Assembly: GCA_041860225.1 (NCBI GenBank)
Contig: CP151794.1
Location: forward strand, 806,001-870,000
Length of the DNA: 64,000 bases
Source: Magnimaribacter mokuoloeensis
GTDB lineage: Bacteria > Pseudomonadota > Gammaproteobacteria > Magnimaribacterales > Magnimaribacteraceae
Direction: 5' to 3'
Shown piece by piece: positions 24,662 through 33,403 of the stretch. Within the stretch, counting starts at the first letter, position 1. Each line of letters begins with the position of its first letter. The position numbers and the translations under genes are program-made. Under the pieces are notes generated by a model. The model saw only the letters and a program-made list of their open reading frames with translations. It made no database searches and was not told where the DNA came from.

Positions 24662-26092
24662 ATGAAAACATATGAACAATTTTACATAAATGGAGAATGG
24701 GTAGATCCTGTTGAAGGAAAAAACATGTTTGATGTTTTAAACCCAGCTAATGAAGAAGTTATCGGGCAGATTGCTATGGGAAGTGCTGCCGACGTTGATA
24801 ATGCTGTAATGGCAGCATCTAAAGCTTTTGATACATTTAGCCAAACTTCAGTTGAAGAAAGGTTAGCTATCCTTGGTAAGATCGTTGAGGTCTATCAAAG
24901 TAGGTATGATGAAATAGCGGAAACCATTTCTTCAGAAATGGGAGCCCCACTATCACTTTCCAAAGCTGCACAAGCTGCAACTGGTCTTGGTCACTTTGCG
25001 CAAGCTATAGAAATTTTGCAAAACTTTGAGTGGGAAGAGACCAGAGGAAAAACTGTCTTAAGAAGAGAGCCGATAGGTGTTGTTGGAATGATAACTCCTT
25101 GGAATTGGCCTATAAATCAAATCTCATGCAAAGTTGCTCCAGCTATTGCTGCAGGATGTACTATGGTTTTAAAGCCTACCGAAATAGCTCCTCTAAACGC
25201 AATGATCTTTGCTGAAATACTTCATGAAGCAGGTGTACCTGCAGGAGTATTCAATCTGGTTAACGGAGATGGTCCTACAGTAGGTGAAGCAATGTCTTCT
25301 CACCCACGCATTGATATGATGTCTTTTACAGGCTCTACCAGAGCAGGTATTGCTGTTGCTAAGGGGGCTGCAGACACAGTTAAAAGAGTGGCGCAGGAAC
25401 TGGGAGGTAAATCTGCAAACATTATATTGGATGATGCAGACTTTGAATCAGCTATTACAGGAGGGGCAAAACATTGCTTCAATAATAGCGGACAGTCCTG
25501 TAATGCGCCCACTAGAATGCTAGTTCCTGAAGCAAGGCATGACGAAGCTAAAGAAATTGCTAAAAGAGCTGCTGAAGAAACTAAGGTTGGAGATCCATTT
25601 GCAGAAGATACTGGTATAGGTCCGGTTGTTAGCGACGTACAGTTCAACAAGATACAAGGACTAATCGAAAAAGGTATCGAAGAAGGTGCTGAACTTGTAG
25701 CTGGCGGTCCAGGAAAACCAGAAGGTCTAAATGCTGGATACTTTGTGAGACCAACAGTATTTGCGAATGTGAATAATGATATGACTATCGCTAGAGAGGA
25801 AATATTTGGTCCTGTTCTTTCTATACTGCCTTATAAAGATGAAGAGGAGGCTGTAGAAATTGCAAATGATACTGAGTATGGGCTTTATGGGTATGTTTCT
25901 TCAGGTGATGTAGAACATGCTAAGAAAGTTGCCAATAGAATAAGAGCTGGAAGTATAGCCATTAATGGTGCCGGTGCAGACTTCACCACACCTTTTGGAG
26001 GATACAAACAATCTGGAAATGGAAGGGAATGGGGTCTATTTGGATTCGAAGAATTCCTAGAAGTCAAAGCTGTTGTAGGTTTTACCAGCTGA
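24662..26092 (+). CDS. NAD(P)-dependent aldehyde dehydrogenase
   Basis: 476 residues, full-length ALDH superfamily. Visible motifs are TPWNWPINQISCKVAPA, FTGSTRAGIAVAKGA, the general base Glu246 in QELGGKSANI, and the nucleophile Cys280 in NNSGQSCNAPTRM, then REEIFGPVLSI. It oxidises an aldehyde to the acid. GGAGAG precedes the ATG. The gene ends before a strong shared terminator. Substrate is unknown; neighbouring acyl-CoA enzymes suggest a lipid or small aliphatic aldehyde. Confidence 0.94.
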   Translation: MKTYEQFYINGEWVDPVEGKNMFDVLNPANEEVIGQIAMGSAADVDNAVMAASKAFDTFSQTSVEERLAILGKIVEVYQSRYDEIAETISSEMGAPLSLSKAAQAATGLGHFAQAIEILQNFEWEETRGKTVLRREPIGVVGMITPWNWPINQISCKVAPAIAAGCTMVLKPTEIAPLNAMIFAEILHEAGVPAGVFNLVNGDGPTVGEAMSSHPRIDMMSFTGSTRAGIAVAKGAADTVKRVAQELGGKSANIILDDADFESAITGGAKHCFNNSGQSCNAPTRMLVPEARHDEAKEIAKRAAEETKVGDPFAEDTGIGPVVSDVQFNKIQGLIEKGIEEGAELVAGGPGKPEGLNAGYFVRPTVFANVNNDMTIAREEIFGPVLSILPYKDEEEAVEIANDTEYGLYGYVSSGDVEHAKKVANRIRAGSIAINGAGADFTTPFGGYKQSGNGREWGLFGFEEFLEVKAVVGFTS

Positions 26093-26106
26093 ACCTTAAT
26101 CTAATC

Positions 26107-26136
26107 AAAAAAGGCCGCAAATAGCGGCCTTTTTTT
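26107..26136. terminator. Bidirectional terminator
   Basis: GGCCGC pairs with GCGGCC around AAATA. The stem is extended by A6/T6 runs, so it works in both directions. It separates the convergent aldehyde dehydrogenase and 2-hydroxyacid dehydrogenase genes and overlaps the stop of the latter. Confidence 0.92.
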
Positions 26137-27091
26137 AAACTTGATTGAGTAGCTTTTTTCCATCTTGTAGACGCTTGAAATTATCGACAAAAAGCTCTAC
26201 TGCCCTTAATGGAGCTCTGGGTCCCCATGCAGAATCATGAGGTGTGATAAAACAATTCTCTAGTGTCCAAAGAGGTGAATTAGAATCTAAAGGCTCTGGA
26301 TCAGTTGTATCAAGAGCAGCGCACAATATTTCCTCTTTTGATAACGCATTTGCGAGACTATCTTCATCTACAGACTCTCCTCTTCCCACATTAATAAACA
26401 TTGCAGATGACTTCATAGCTGCAAACTGATCTGTGGAGAATATTTTTTGTGTATCAGGACTGCTTGGAAGACAATTTACTACGAAATCACACATTGGCAA
26501 CATTTTATTTAATTCATTTGGTTTAAAAAGCCGATCTAAGTTATCTGAGAGAACAGGAGTTCTTTTTGTTGCGTAAACAGTCATTCTAAAGGCCTTAGCC
26601 AACCTCGCCACCTCCTGGCCTATTCCTCCAAAACCAGTAATTCCAATAGTCATATCCGTTAGTTCGCCAACTGACATCATTTGTTTCCAATTTTTTTCCT
26701 TTTGGAGTGCTATATGGGCGTCTATTGATTTTATAGACCTTAATATCTGAGCAAATATATAAGTTGCGATGGGTATTGCATGCAACCCTCCCCCATGCGA
26801 AAACACTTTTGAATGATCTATTAAGGCCTGAGCTTGAGGAGTCTCTATTCCAGCCCAAGAGCCCTGCACATAAGAACATCCATCAATTAGAGCTAAATAT
26901 TTTTTAAAAAAAACCTCTGATTTTAAAGCTTTAAACATTAACTCGTAAGAAACAAGAGCTATATCAGGTTTACCATCGCCTTGGATTACATTTGCCTCTG
27001 AATCAATAAGAATAAATTCATGTTGGTTAAAATTTTCAATAAGTAATTCTTCAAAAGCTTTATATGTAAACTCACTTAAACAGATCTTCAT
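26135..27091 (-). CDS. D-isomer-specific 2-hydroxyacid dehydrogenase
   Basis: 318 residues. NAD(P)-dependent reduction of a 2-oxoacid to a D-2-hydroxyacid, or the reverse. The Rossmann motif GITGFGGIGQEVARL, the substrate-binding INVGRGESVDED with Arg, the acidic ALDTTDPEPLD and the catalytic His in ITPHDSAWGPRAP are all present. It is the last gene of a five-gene operon with a sulfotransferase, three bases after the nucleotidyltransferase. The natural substrate is not evident. Confidence 0.92.
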   Translation of the reverse strand: MKICLSEFTYKAFEELLIENFNQHEFILIDSEANVIQGDGKPDIALVSYELMFKALKSEVFFKKYLALIDGCSYVQGSWAGIETPQAQALIDHSKVFSHGGGLHAIPIATYIFAQILRSIKSIDAHIALQKEKNWKQMMSVGELTDMTIGITGFGGIGQEVARLAKAFRMTVYATKRTPVLSDNLDRLFKPNELNKMLPMCDFVVNCLPSSPDTQKIFSTDQFAAMKSSAMFINVGRGESVDEDSLANALSKEEILCAALDTTDPEPLDSNSPLWTLENCFITPHDSAWGPRAPLRAVELFVDNFKRLQDGKKLLNQV

Positions 27092-27094
27092 GTT

Positions 27095-27487
27095 TTATTC
27101 CAAGTCTCCCTCTTCTCTCATTTTTTTTCTTATTTTAGTTGCACTAATTTGAGTGACAGCTTCTTCAAAAGTCTCTTCTTCAAAAACATAACCCACTCCT
27201 CTACCGTAAGTTATATTTACTATATTTGGGACCATCATTATTTCGTAATGGACACCTCTTTCGAAGTTATCTTTTAAAAGGCCTTCAGAAATATTTTGGC
27301 AGACAGAATCCCAATCAAAAGGATTATCATCTTGACCTTCACCGCCAGACGCGCCGTGCACATCTCTTACTTGGATAATAACTTGTCCTGTCTTTTTTAT
27401 AGACCTCTTAAATAATTCTTGATGTCCATCATGCCAAGGTTGCCATCTACCTAGCATTTGTACTGTAGGTTTTTTCCAATCAAACAT
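27095..27487 (-). CDS. Small HxGH nucleotidyltransferase (cytidylyltransferase-like)
   Basis: 130 residues from the ATG at 27487; a TTG seven codons earlier is possible but lies before the conserved start. The N-terminal VQMLGRWQPWHDGHQELFKR carries the HxGH motif (His19, His22). ISATKIRKKM near the C-terminus is the family ISSTxIR signature. Such enzymes transfer AMP or CMP to a phosphorylated substrate. It overlaps the APS-kinase-like gene by 8 bases, so the two work together, and a sulfotransferase is in the same operon. ATP sulfurylase shares this superfamily but is three times longer, so that role is only a hypothesis. Confidence 0.85.
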   Translation of the reverse strand: MFDWKKPTVQMLGRWQPWHDGHQELFKRSIKKTGQVIIQVRDVHGASGGEGQDDNPFDWDSVCQNISEGLLKDNFERGVHYEIMMVPNIVNITYGRGVGYVFEEETFEEAVTQISATKIRKKMREEGDLE

Positions 27488-27890
27488 TTTCTTTAATCCT
27501 GTTTGCAATGTCTATATGGTTATGATCATTCCACTCCTTAATGAGAAAATCTACCTTAGAAGGTGGCTCAAAAAGAGCATTAGTGTCTTCAAAACGACCT
27601 TCATCAATAGTGTCGAGCCAAATAGTAATATCAGCTTCAAAAATCTTTCGTGTTTCTTTTGTTGGGCAAACAAAGTCGCAAATAACAATCCTGTTATGGG
27701 AGGATTCAAAATCGGCAATGGACTTCATTCTGAGGCTTTGTCTTAATCTACCATCTTCACTAAAATCCCAATCTCCTGCCATAGATCTTACTTTATCCGC
27801 ATTAAACCAAGCAGACTCTAACAAAGGTTGAAGTCTTTCTGATAAATATGTTTTTCCGCTTCCAGGTAAACCCATAACAAGTATTTTCAT
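27480..27890 (-). CDS. APS-kinase-like P-loop kinase
   Basis: 136 residues with Walker A GLPGSGKT (7-14). WFNADKVRSMAGDWDFSEDG followed by RLRQSLR parallels the DGDxxR ... DLGFSxxDRxENIRR segment of adenylylsulfate kinases, and IVICDFVCPTKETR parallels their Walker-B-proximal segment. It is shorter than CysC (about 200). It may phosphorylate APS to PAPS for the adjacent sulfotransferase, but other small kinases of this family act on different substrates. It lies 14 bases after the sulfotransferase. Confidence 0.82.
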   Translation of the reverse strand: MKILVMGLPGSGKTYLSERLQPLLESAWFNADKVRSMAGDWDFSEDGRLRQSLRMKSIADFESSHNRIVICDFVCPTKETRKIFEADITIWLDTIDEGRFEDTNALFEPPSKVDFLIKEWNDHNHIDIANRIKENV

Positions 27891-27904
27891 ATTTAAGTAA
27901 TCAA

Positions 27905-28999
27905 TTAAGAATAATTGAGCTTATTATGGACTTCTGCCTCATCAAGTCCATAATCTTCTAGTGAATATTTATGTTTTGTCTTGTCTTCTAGAGAAACTTT
28001 TTCTATGTAGCCTGTCATTTCAGTTAAAGTTTTCTCATTTAAATGAAAATCAAAATTTGCATAAATATCTTTCATTAAATTGATTGGGTCGCCTATTAGA
28101 TCTTTATATTGAACTTGCATATATTCTTTTGAAGAAAATTTTAATTTCTGAGATTCATTCTTATTATTTGACTGCTCCCAAAAATTTATAGTTCTTTTTC
28201 CAATGTCATGTAAATCAATATTACTAGAAAAGCCTTTTCTAACTTGTGCAGTTAAACTACATATAGATGGAATTGTTTCTACAGGATCTCTTATGATATG
28301 AATGAAACGGGCATCAGGATAATAATTTAAAATTTCATCTAGATTACCTAAATGACTAGGATCTTTTAATAACCATCTTTGAGGTTTTTGTTGTGTTTCA
28401 AGAATACTTAAAAATTTAAAGTGTTGGCTGTACGCTATGCTGGTGTCGCAATTAGACAAATAATCAAGATAGGTTGGTGTATTTGCCATGTAGAAATACA
28501 AAATACTTTGCAAAGCAAATACTTTAATTAATAAACATTCTTCAGGACTATCTGACTTAATGGCATGAAGGTCATCTAATTGAGGTATAAACCTTTCTTT
28601 AAAGAACAAAATTAAATCAGATTGTCCTATTCGCAACTTTTCTTTATATCCATTCGTTTCAACTAACGGAAAAGGTTTCATCATCTCCCAAAACAAAGGG
28701 CTTCTGTGATTAGAATCTTGACTGAGAAGATTAAATAAAAAGGTTGTTCCGGAGCGAGGAAGACCTATAACAAAGATAGGTTGGCTCACTTTAGGTTGTT
28801 TTATACCCTCATAAAATTGAGAGATTAAGTGACGATTTCTAAGATGTTGTTTAATTTGATACTTTGCAGCCAATTTACCTGTGAAGCTTAAATTTGCCTC
28901 CTTGTTCAATGAATCAACAAGAACATTAAAAGGCTCTGATAGGTTAGAGTCAGATAAATCTAATTTCAAATCTGCGACAATCTTAGATTTGTTGATCAT
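27905..28999 (-). CDS. Sulfotransferase family protein
   Basis: 364 residues. The PAPS 5'-phosphosulfate loop is FVIGLPRSGTTFLFN (PRSGTTF at 81-87). The 3'-phosphate-binding segment RFIHIIRDPVETIPS follows in the usual order, and WLLKDPSHL lies between them. It would transfer sulfate from PAPS to a hydroxyl or amine acceptor. Gene order in transcription is secreted protein, sulfotransferase, APS-kinase-like, nucleotidyltransferase, 2-hydroxyacid dehydrogenase, all with short gaps. The acceptor is unknown. Confidence 0.9.
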   Translation of the reverse strand: MINKSKIVADLKLDLSDSNLSEPFNVLVDSLNKEANLSFTGKLAAKYQIKQHLRNRHLISQFYEGIKQPKVSQPIFVIGLPRSGTTFLFNLLSQDSNHRSPLFWEMMKPFPLVETNGYKEKLRIGQSDLILFFKERFIPQLDDLHAIKSDSPEECLLIKVFALQSILYFYMANTPTYLDYLSNCDTSIAYSQHFKFLSILETQQKPQRWLLKDPSHLGNLDEILNYYPDARFIHIIRDPVETIPSICSLTAQVRKGFSSNIDLHDIGKRTINFWEQSNNKNESQKLKFSSKEYMQVQYKDLIGDPINLMKDIYANFDFHLNEKTLTEMTGYIEKVSLEDKTKHKYSLEDYGLDEAEVHNKLNYS

Positions 29000-29014
29000 C
29001 TAAGTCAGATTTAC

Positions 29015-29566
29015 CTAGTTTCTCCAAATACCTTGATTAACAGGCATAGTCTTATCAATATCTTCATACTTTCCAGTATAGGCGACATGCTCCCCTAGAA
29101 TTTCATCTATCTTAATCGCCTTCCCTGCAATTAATAAAGGTTCAAATTGGGTTTTAGCAGTAAAACTTTGCAGGTATTTATAAGATTCTCTTACATTCAT
29201 TGCTCCTTTTGCAGACTTCACTTCTATATCTTTAATTTTTCCTTTTGAGTTTATCGAATAAGAAAACTTAATTTTAGTTTTTCCTGGTTCAACGTTGTCC
29301 GGTTTCTCAAAAAATTTTGAAACATAACTAGGAGTACAAAATAATAATTTGCAAACTGATTCGTCTCCTTTTTTTGATTCTGGCCAAGATTTAAGCTTGC
29401 AAGTACTGTCAGAGCAAGTCAAACAAGTTGAAATAGTCTGTGATCTAAAATCGTTTATTTTGCTTGCAGTATCTTTATTTAACTCTTGGTTTATAGAGCA
29501 TATAGGCGTACTGGATACAGATAGAGCAAAAAAACTGAGTACTAGGATGATGTTGTATTTTTTCAT
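29015..29566 (-). CDS. Secreted Cys-rich protein with TonB C-terminal-like domain
   Basis: 183 residues with a signal peptide (MKKYNIILVLSFFALSVSS). The N-terminal mature part has six Cys in about 60 residues, including CLTCSDSTCK and CKLLFC, suggesting disulfides. The C-terminal half (IKFSYSINSKGKIKDIEVKS) resembles the TonB C-terminal fold, with variable-strand signature and the later AKTQFEPLLIAGKAI. It lacks a membrane helix after the signal, so it is not itself an energy transducer. It heads the sulfotransferase operon, 15 bases upstream. Function is unknown. Confidence 0.7.
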   Translation of the reverse strand: MKKYNIILVLSFFALSVSSTPICSINQELNKDTASKINDFRSQTISTCLTCSDSTCKLKSWPESKKGDESVCKLLFCTPSYVSKFFEKPDNVEPGKTKIKFSYSINSKGKIKDIEVKSAKGAMNVRESYKYLQSFTAKTQFEPLLIAGKAIKIDEILGEHVAYTGKYEDIDKTMPVNQGIWRN

Positions 29567-29674
29567 AATAAACCTTAAATTTTAAATTTAGAATAACACT
29601 TCATGTTTTGGGCAGTCTATAGCTTTCATTTGTGTCTTTACATCTATTTAGATACAAAAGTTTTCTAATTCAGT

Positions 29675-30577
29675 CTAAACTTTTTGCAGAAAACTGAATG
29701 ATTCGTATATGGCTGCCTTCGCTTCCCTAATCATCAAAGCCTGTCTCTCTTTGGGCAATCTCCATTCATGGATATATCTTAAAGTTGACGCCGAAACATA
29801 AATGAGCCATAGGGATAATCTCTTGCTGTCAATGTCTATATAGTTTGAGCATAAAGTCTGAAAAAGCTCTGCGCCCTTCGACCCATACTTATACCTTAAT
29901 TCTAGACTTGCTACAGCTATGTCCGACATGGGATCTCCAATAGCCGCATATTCCCAATCAATCAAGCCAACTATTTCATTATTTTTCCAAAGGATATTAC
30001 CGGGCCAAAAATCTCCGTGAAGAAATTTATATTCTCCAATAAATATTGAGCTCCCAATTGATTTCAAATATTCACGAACTTTTCTCCATTCTTTTTCATC
30101 AGGTAGATAATCTAAAAGTCTGTCTAAAGGATCAATACGAATGGGTAGTTTGGGTAAATTACTAATTTCTATTGAACGTATATCATTAAGTAAGTTAGAA
30201 ACTTTTTCCATCCATGAAACATCTAACTCATCCGGCTCAAAACTTTTACCATCAATAAAGCTCATGACCATGAAGGGTTTAGGAAAATACTTCAAGCTAA
30301 CATCTATGTGAATAGCCTCAGGTAAAGGTAAATTACTATCCTGAAGGGAGTTAATTAAGTTATATTCCGTAGAAATTCTATTCTCTGATCTGGGAGATCC
30401 TTCAGACCTCAAAACAACTTTTTTTTTAACTCTGTTCTCAATAAAACTTAGAATATACACATCCGAAGAATACCCTCCAGGAAGAATCTCAGCTCTAATT
30501 AGTTTGGCTCTTGGAAAGATAGAAGCAGTAATATTTTGAAAATCTTTTTTCACATTATTGTTCAGACTTTTGCACAA
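29675..30577 (-). CDS. Phosphotransferase of the aminoglycoside/choline kinase fold
   Basis: 300 residues. Kinase-fold motifs are KKVVLRSEGSP (nucleotide-binding Lys region), FLHGDFWPGNILWKN (catalytic HGDxxxxN) and GLIDWEYAAIGDPMSDIA (metal-binding Asp). This family includes the N-terminal domain of ACAD10/11, which phosphorylates 4-hydroxyacyl-CoAs; the window also holds an ACAD10/11-like dehydrogenase at 41-1288, though far away. The start is uncertain: TTG at 30577 or GTG eight codons on, neither with a clear ribosome-binding site. Confidence 0.85.
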   Translation of the reverse strand: MCKSLNNNVKKDFQNITASIFPRAKLIRAEILPGGYSSDVYILSFIENRVKKKVVLRSEGSPRSENRISTEYNLINSLQDSNLPLPEAIHIDVSLKYFPKPFMVMSFIDGKSFEPDELDVSWMEKVSNLLNDIRSIEISNLPKLPIRIDPLDRLLDYLPDEKEWRKVREYLKSIGSSIFIGEYKFLHGDFWPGNILWKNNEIVGLIDWEYAAIGDPMSDIAVASLELRYKYGSKGAELFQTLCSNYIDIDSKRLSLWLIYVSASTLRYIHEWRLPKERQALMIREAKAAIYESFSFLQKV

Positions 30578-30636
30578 GTATTTAAGAGAGCTTAACTTAA
30601 ATAAACCGAGAGATGGTGGAATTTATACACTTTTAA

Positions 30637-30727
30637 TGGCGGAGAGAGAGGGATTCGAACCCTCGATAGGGGATTACCCTATACTCCCTTAGCAGGGGAG
30701 CGCTTTCAACCACTCAGCCACCTCTCC
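30637..30727 (-). tRNA. tRNA-Ser (anticodon GCU)
   Basis: A 91-nt class II tRNA on the minus strand, starting GGAGAGG, with anticodon arm CTCCC-CTGCTAA-GGGAG, a long variable arm (TATAGGGTAATCCCCTATC), T-arm GGGTTCGAATCCC and encoded CCA. It reads AGC/AGU codons. Confidence 0.97.
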
Positions 30728-30752
30728 GGGATCGTATATTCTAAGGTTATGT

Positions 30753-32375
30753 TTATGATTGTCTAATGGAATCTGCTGCCTTCTCTGCAATCATTATTGT
30801 TGGAGCATTTGTATTACCACCGATTAAAGTTGGCATTATGGAAGCATCAACAACTCTCAATCCTGAAATTCCATGGACTTGAAGGTCGGAATTTACAACA
30901 GCCATGTCATCCTTTCCCATTTTGCAAGTTCCAACAGGGTGATAGAGAGTTTCTCCTGTATTCCTTATCCACTCATCTAGTTGATCATCGTCATCCACAT
31001 CTATATCTTTGCCTGGTTTAGTTTGTTCGCCTCTGTAGGGATCAAATGCCTTTTGATGAAAAACTCTTCTAGTTTCGCGAAGAGCATTTCTTGTATCTAT
31101 CATGTCTTGTTCTTCTGATAAATAATTAGGGTACATGAGTGGAGCATCACTAGGATTGGAGCTTTTCAAAGCTATATGACCTCTACTTTGTGGCCTACAT
31201 ATATAAATTACTGCAGTAAAGCCATGTTTTTCATCAATGCCTAACCTGCCATGTAAATCTGGAGTTTGTATGGCTGTGAAGTGTAACTGCGTATCAGGTA
31301 TATCTTTATCTGGACTAGATTTGAAAAAAGCCCCGGCACTGGTTGGTGGATAAGCAGCATCACCTGTTCCAAATAATAGATATCTGATACCCGCAACTCC
31401 AGTTTTCAAGAGGCCCGCAGATCTGTGTAAAGTGATAGGTTGTGTTGCATAAAACGAATTTAAAACTCCATAATGATCTTGAAGGTTTTTACCAACTCCC
31501 TTCAGTTCATGAACAATATCAATTCCATGTTTTCTAAGCTCATCAACATCCCCTATACCACTATTCATAAGGATTTGAGGACTATTAATTGCACCAGCAG
31601 AGATAATGACCTCTTTATTACATTTACAAGTAAGTACTTGACCATTTTTACTATATTCAACCCCGATAGCTTTTTTACCTTCGAAGAGTATTTTATTTAC
31701 TTGAACATTAGTTTCCGTCGATAGATTTTTTCTTTTTAATGCAGGATGTAGGTATGCTCTTGCTGAACTCCATCTTCTTGGACCAAAATTAGTATCTTTC
31801 ATAGTATGCTCATACCTAGAAAAGCCTTCTTGCTCTTTTCCATTAAAATCTTCAGTTAGAGGGAAGCCAGCTTGAGAGCCAGCCTCTATGAAAATATCTA
31901 ATAATGGATCATCAGTTCTGGAAGATTTTTTTACGTTTAGCGGTCCATCAAAGCCGTGATAATCTTCATCTCCATCCCCTTGAAAGCTCTCTGCCTTTTT
32001 AAAATATGGCAATACATCTTCGTATGACCATCCAGTATTTCCTAATTGCCTCCATAAATCATAGTCATACGCATGGCCTCTTATGTACACCATCGCATTT
32101 ATTGAAGAAGAACCTCCCCAAACTTTGCCCCTGGGCCAATAAAGTTGACGATTGTTTGTTGTTGCCTCAGGTTCCGTTTCAAAACCATAATTAAGCTTAC
32201 TCTTGGTAGGAACTATTTGAGAGTATCCAGATGGCATATGAATAAAGAAGTTTCTATCCTTTCCTCCTGCTTCGATACTTAGGACGGTATTTTCTTTATC
32301 TTCAGAAAGTCTATTAGCCATTACACATCCAGCGCTCCCTGCTCCTATGACTATATAATCAAAATTTCTATCCAT
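30753..32375 (-). CDS. GMC family FAD oxidoreductase (choline dehydrogenase-like)
   Basis: 540 residues. The FAD-binding start is YIVIGAGSAGCVMANRLSED, with the GMC signature WPRGKVWGGSSSINAMVYIR. The active-site His lies in ETLYHPVGTCKMG and the C-terminal motif is VVDASIMPTLIGGNTNAPT. It oxidises a primary alcohol to an aldehyde and is membrane-peripheral or cytoplasmic. It is downstream of an alpha/beta hydrolase and a TonB receptor on the same strand, suggesting a shared uptake and catabolic role. BetA proper usually sits with betB/betI, absent here, so choline is not assumed. Confidence 0.93.
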   Translation of the reverse strand: MDRNFDYIVIGAGSAGCVMANRLSEDKENTVLSIEAGGKDRNFFIHMPSGYSQIVPTKSKLNYGFETEPEATTNNRQLYWPRGKVWGGSSSINAMVYIRGHAYDYDLWRQLGNTGWSYEDVLPYFKKAESFQGDGDEDYHGFDGPLNVKKSSRTDDPLLDIFIEAGSQAGFPLTEDFNGKEQEGFSRYEHTMKDTNFGPRRWSSARAYLHPALKRKNLSTETNVQVNKILFEGKKAIGVEYSKNGQVLTCKCNKEVIISAGAINSPQILMNSGIGDVDELRKHGIDIVHELKGVGKNLQDHYGVLNSFYATQPITLHRSAGLLKTGVAGIRYLLFGTGDAAYPPTSAGAFFKSSPDKDIPDTQLHFTAIQTPDLHGRLGIDEKHGFTAVIYICRPQSRGHIALKSSNPSDAPLMYPNYLSEEQDMIDTRNALRETRRVFHQKAFDPYRGEQTKPGKDIDVDDDDQLDEWIRNTGETLYHPVGTCKMGKDDMAVVNSDLQVHGISGLRVVDASIMPTLIGGNTNAPTIMIAEKAADSIRQS

Positions 32376-32438
32376 ATTTTTAAAGTGTATTTTAGCTTGG
32401 AAAAGCTTATTTTAAGCTTATTCAGGAAATAATCGAAG

Positions 32439-33395
32439 TTAGGATTGCTTTAGATGCTGAATTATTTCTGCCGTAATATCCTTAGCCAGTTCTTCGGGAA
32501 TTTCATGCCCCACTCCCTCCATTATCATTTTTTTGGCATTAGGAATGTTGTCATATAAGGCCATACCGTGATCCAACGGTAAAATGGCATCTTCAGTTCC
32601 GTGTATAACCAGAGTGGGTTTACTTATTTGATGAAGTCTATCTTTTCTGCTTGGACAAGCTCCAGCAGCATCACCATGTTTACAGTTTGGGTTATGCCCG
32701 TGAGCCATTACTGGTATAAGTTTTTCCCTGAATCTTTCTTCATCAAAAGGGAATCTAGAACCCGTAAGTTCTCTATAGATTCTCGTGACTGAATCAGCAT
32801 GATTTCCCTTAGCATCCATGAAAGCTGATTCCTGCAATCCTTTTACTAAAGCAGGAGTCATATTTGAAAGCTCCGGATCTCCAACTCCAGGAGAAGACAT
32901 GATTGGTGTAATTGTTAAAACTCTATCGGGATAATCAAGTGCAAGAAGCTGCGTTATCATGCCCCCCATTGAAGCTCCAATAATATGGGCTTTATCAATA
33001 TCTAAATGATCCATAAGAGAAATAGCATCCTTTGCCATGTCGTCTAGAGTATAGTCAGGATCTTGTATATCAAACTCCTGCATGTAACCATTCTCATCAA
33101 TAATAGAATTGAAGGCTTTATTTAAAAAAAACTTTAATAAAAAATTTGGTAAAAAAAGTCGAACTAACTTTGCAGAAAATGATTCCTTTCCAAACCAAGT
33201 GCTCTTGCCAACATCTCTATTGTCGAACCTTATAACATGGAAGCCAGCATCAACAATCGGATCGATGAACTCTGGAGTCCATTGCATACAATTTGCATTT
33301 GCACCCATGATAAGAAGCACAGATGGATTGGAAGGATCACCGAAGTCTTCCCACCAGATATTGATGTTATTTACTTCGGCAAGTCCTTGGGTCAT
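32439..33395 (-). CDS. Alpha/beta hydrolase
   Basis: 318 residues. The oxyanion region LIMGANANCMQWTPEF is followed by RFDNRDVGKSTW. The nucleophile elbow is GASMGGM with Ser; the acid and His are in VIHGTEDAILP and GVGHEIPEELA. It resembles small esterase or aclacinomycin-methylesterase-like hydrolases. It is eight bases after the TonB receptor stop, so cotranscribed with it. It could cleave the ester imported through that receptor; the substrate is unknown. Confidence 0.9.
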   Translation of the reverse strand: MTQGLAEVNNINIWWEDFGDPSNPSVLLIMGANANCMQWTPEFIDPIVDAGFHVIRFDNRDVGKSTWFGKESFSAKLVRLFLPNFLLKFFLNKAFNSIIDENGYMQEFDIQDPDYTLDDMAKDAISLMDHLDIDKAHIIGASMGGMITQLLALDYPDRVLTITPIMSSPGVGDPELSNMTPALVKGLQESAFMDAKGNHADSVTRIYRELTGSRFPFDEERFREKLIPVMAHGHNPNCKHGDAAGACPSRKDRLHQISKPTLVIHGTEDAILPLDHGMALYDNIPNAKKMIMEGVGHEIPEELAKDITAEIIQHLKQS

Positions 33396-33403
33396 AAGAA
33401 ACC

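Noticed and set aside
30753..32375. Assigning betA (choline dehydrogenase)
   Set aside because: GMC enzymes are too similar to call by motif alone, and there is no betB, betI or choline transporter nearby.
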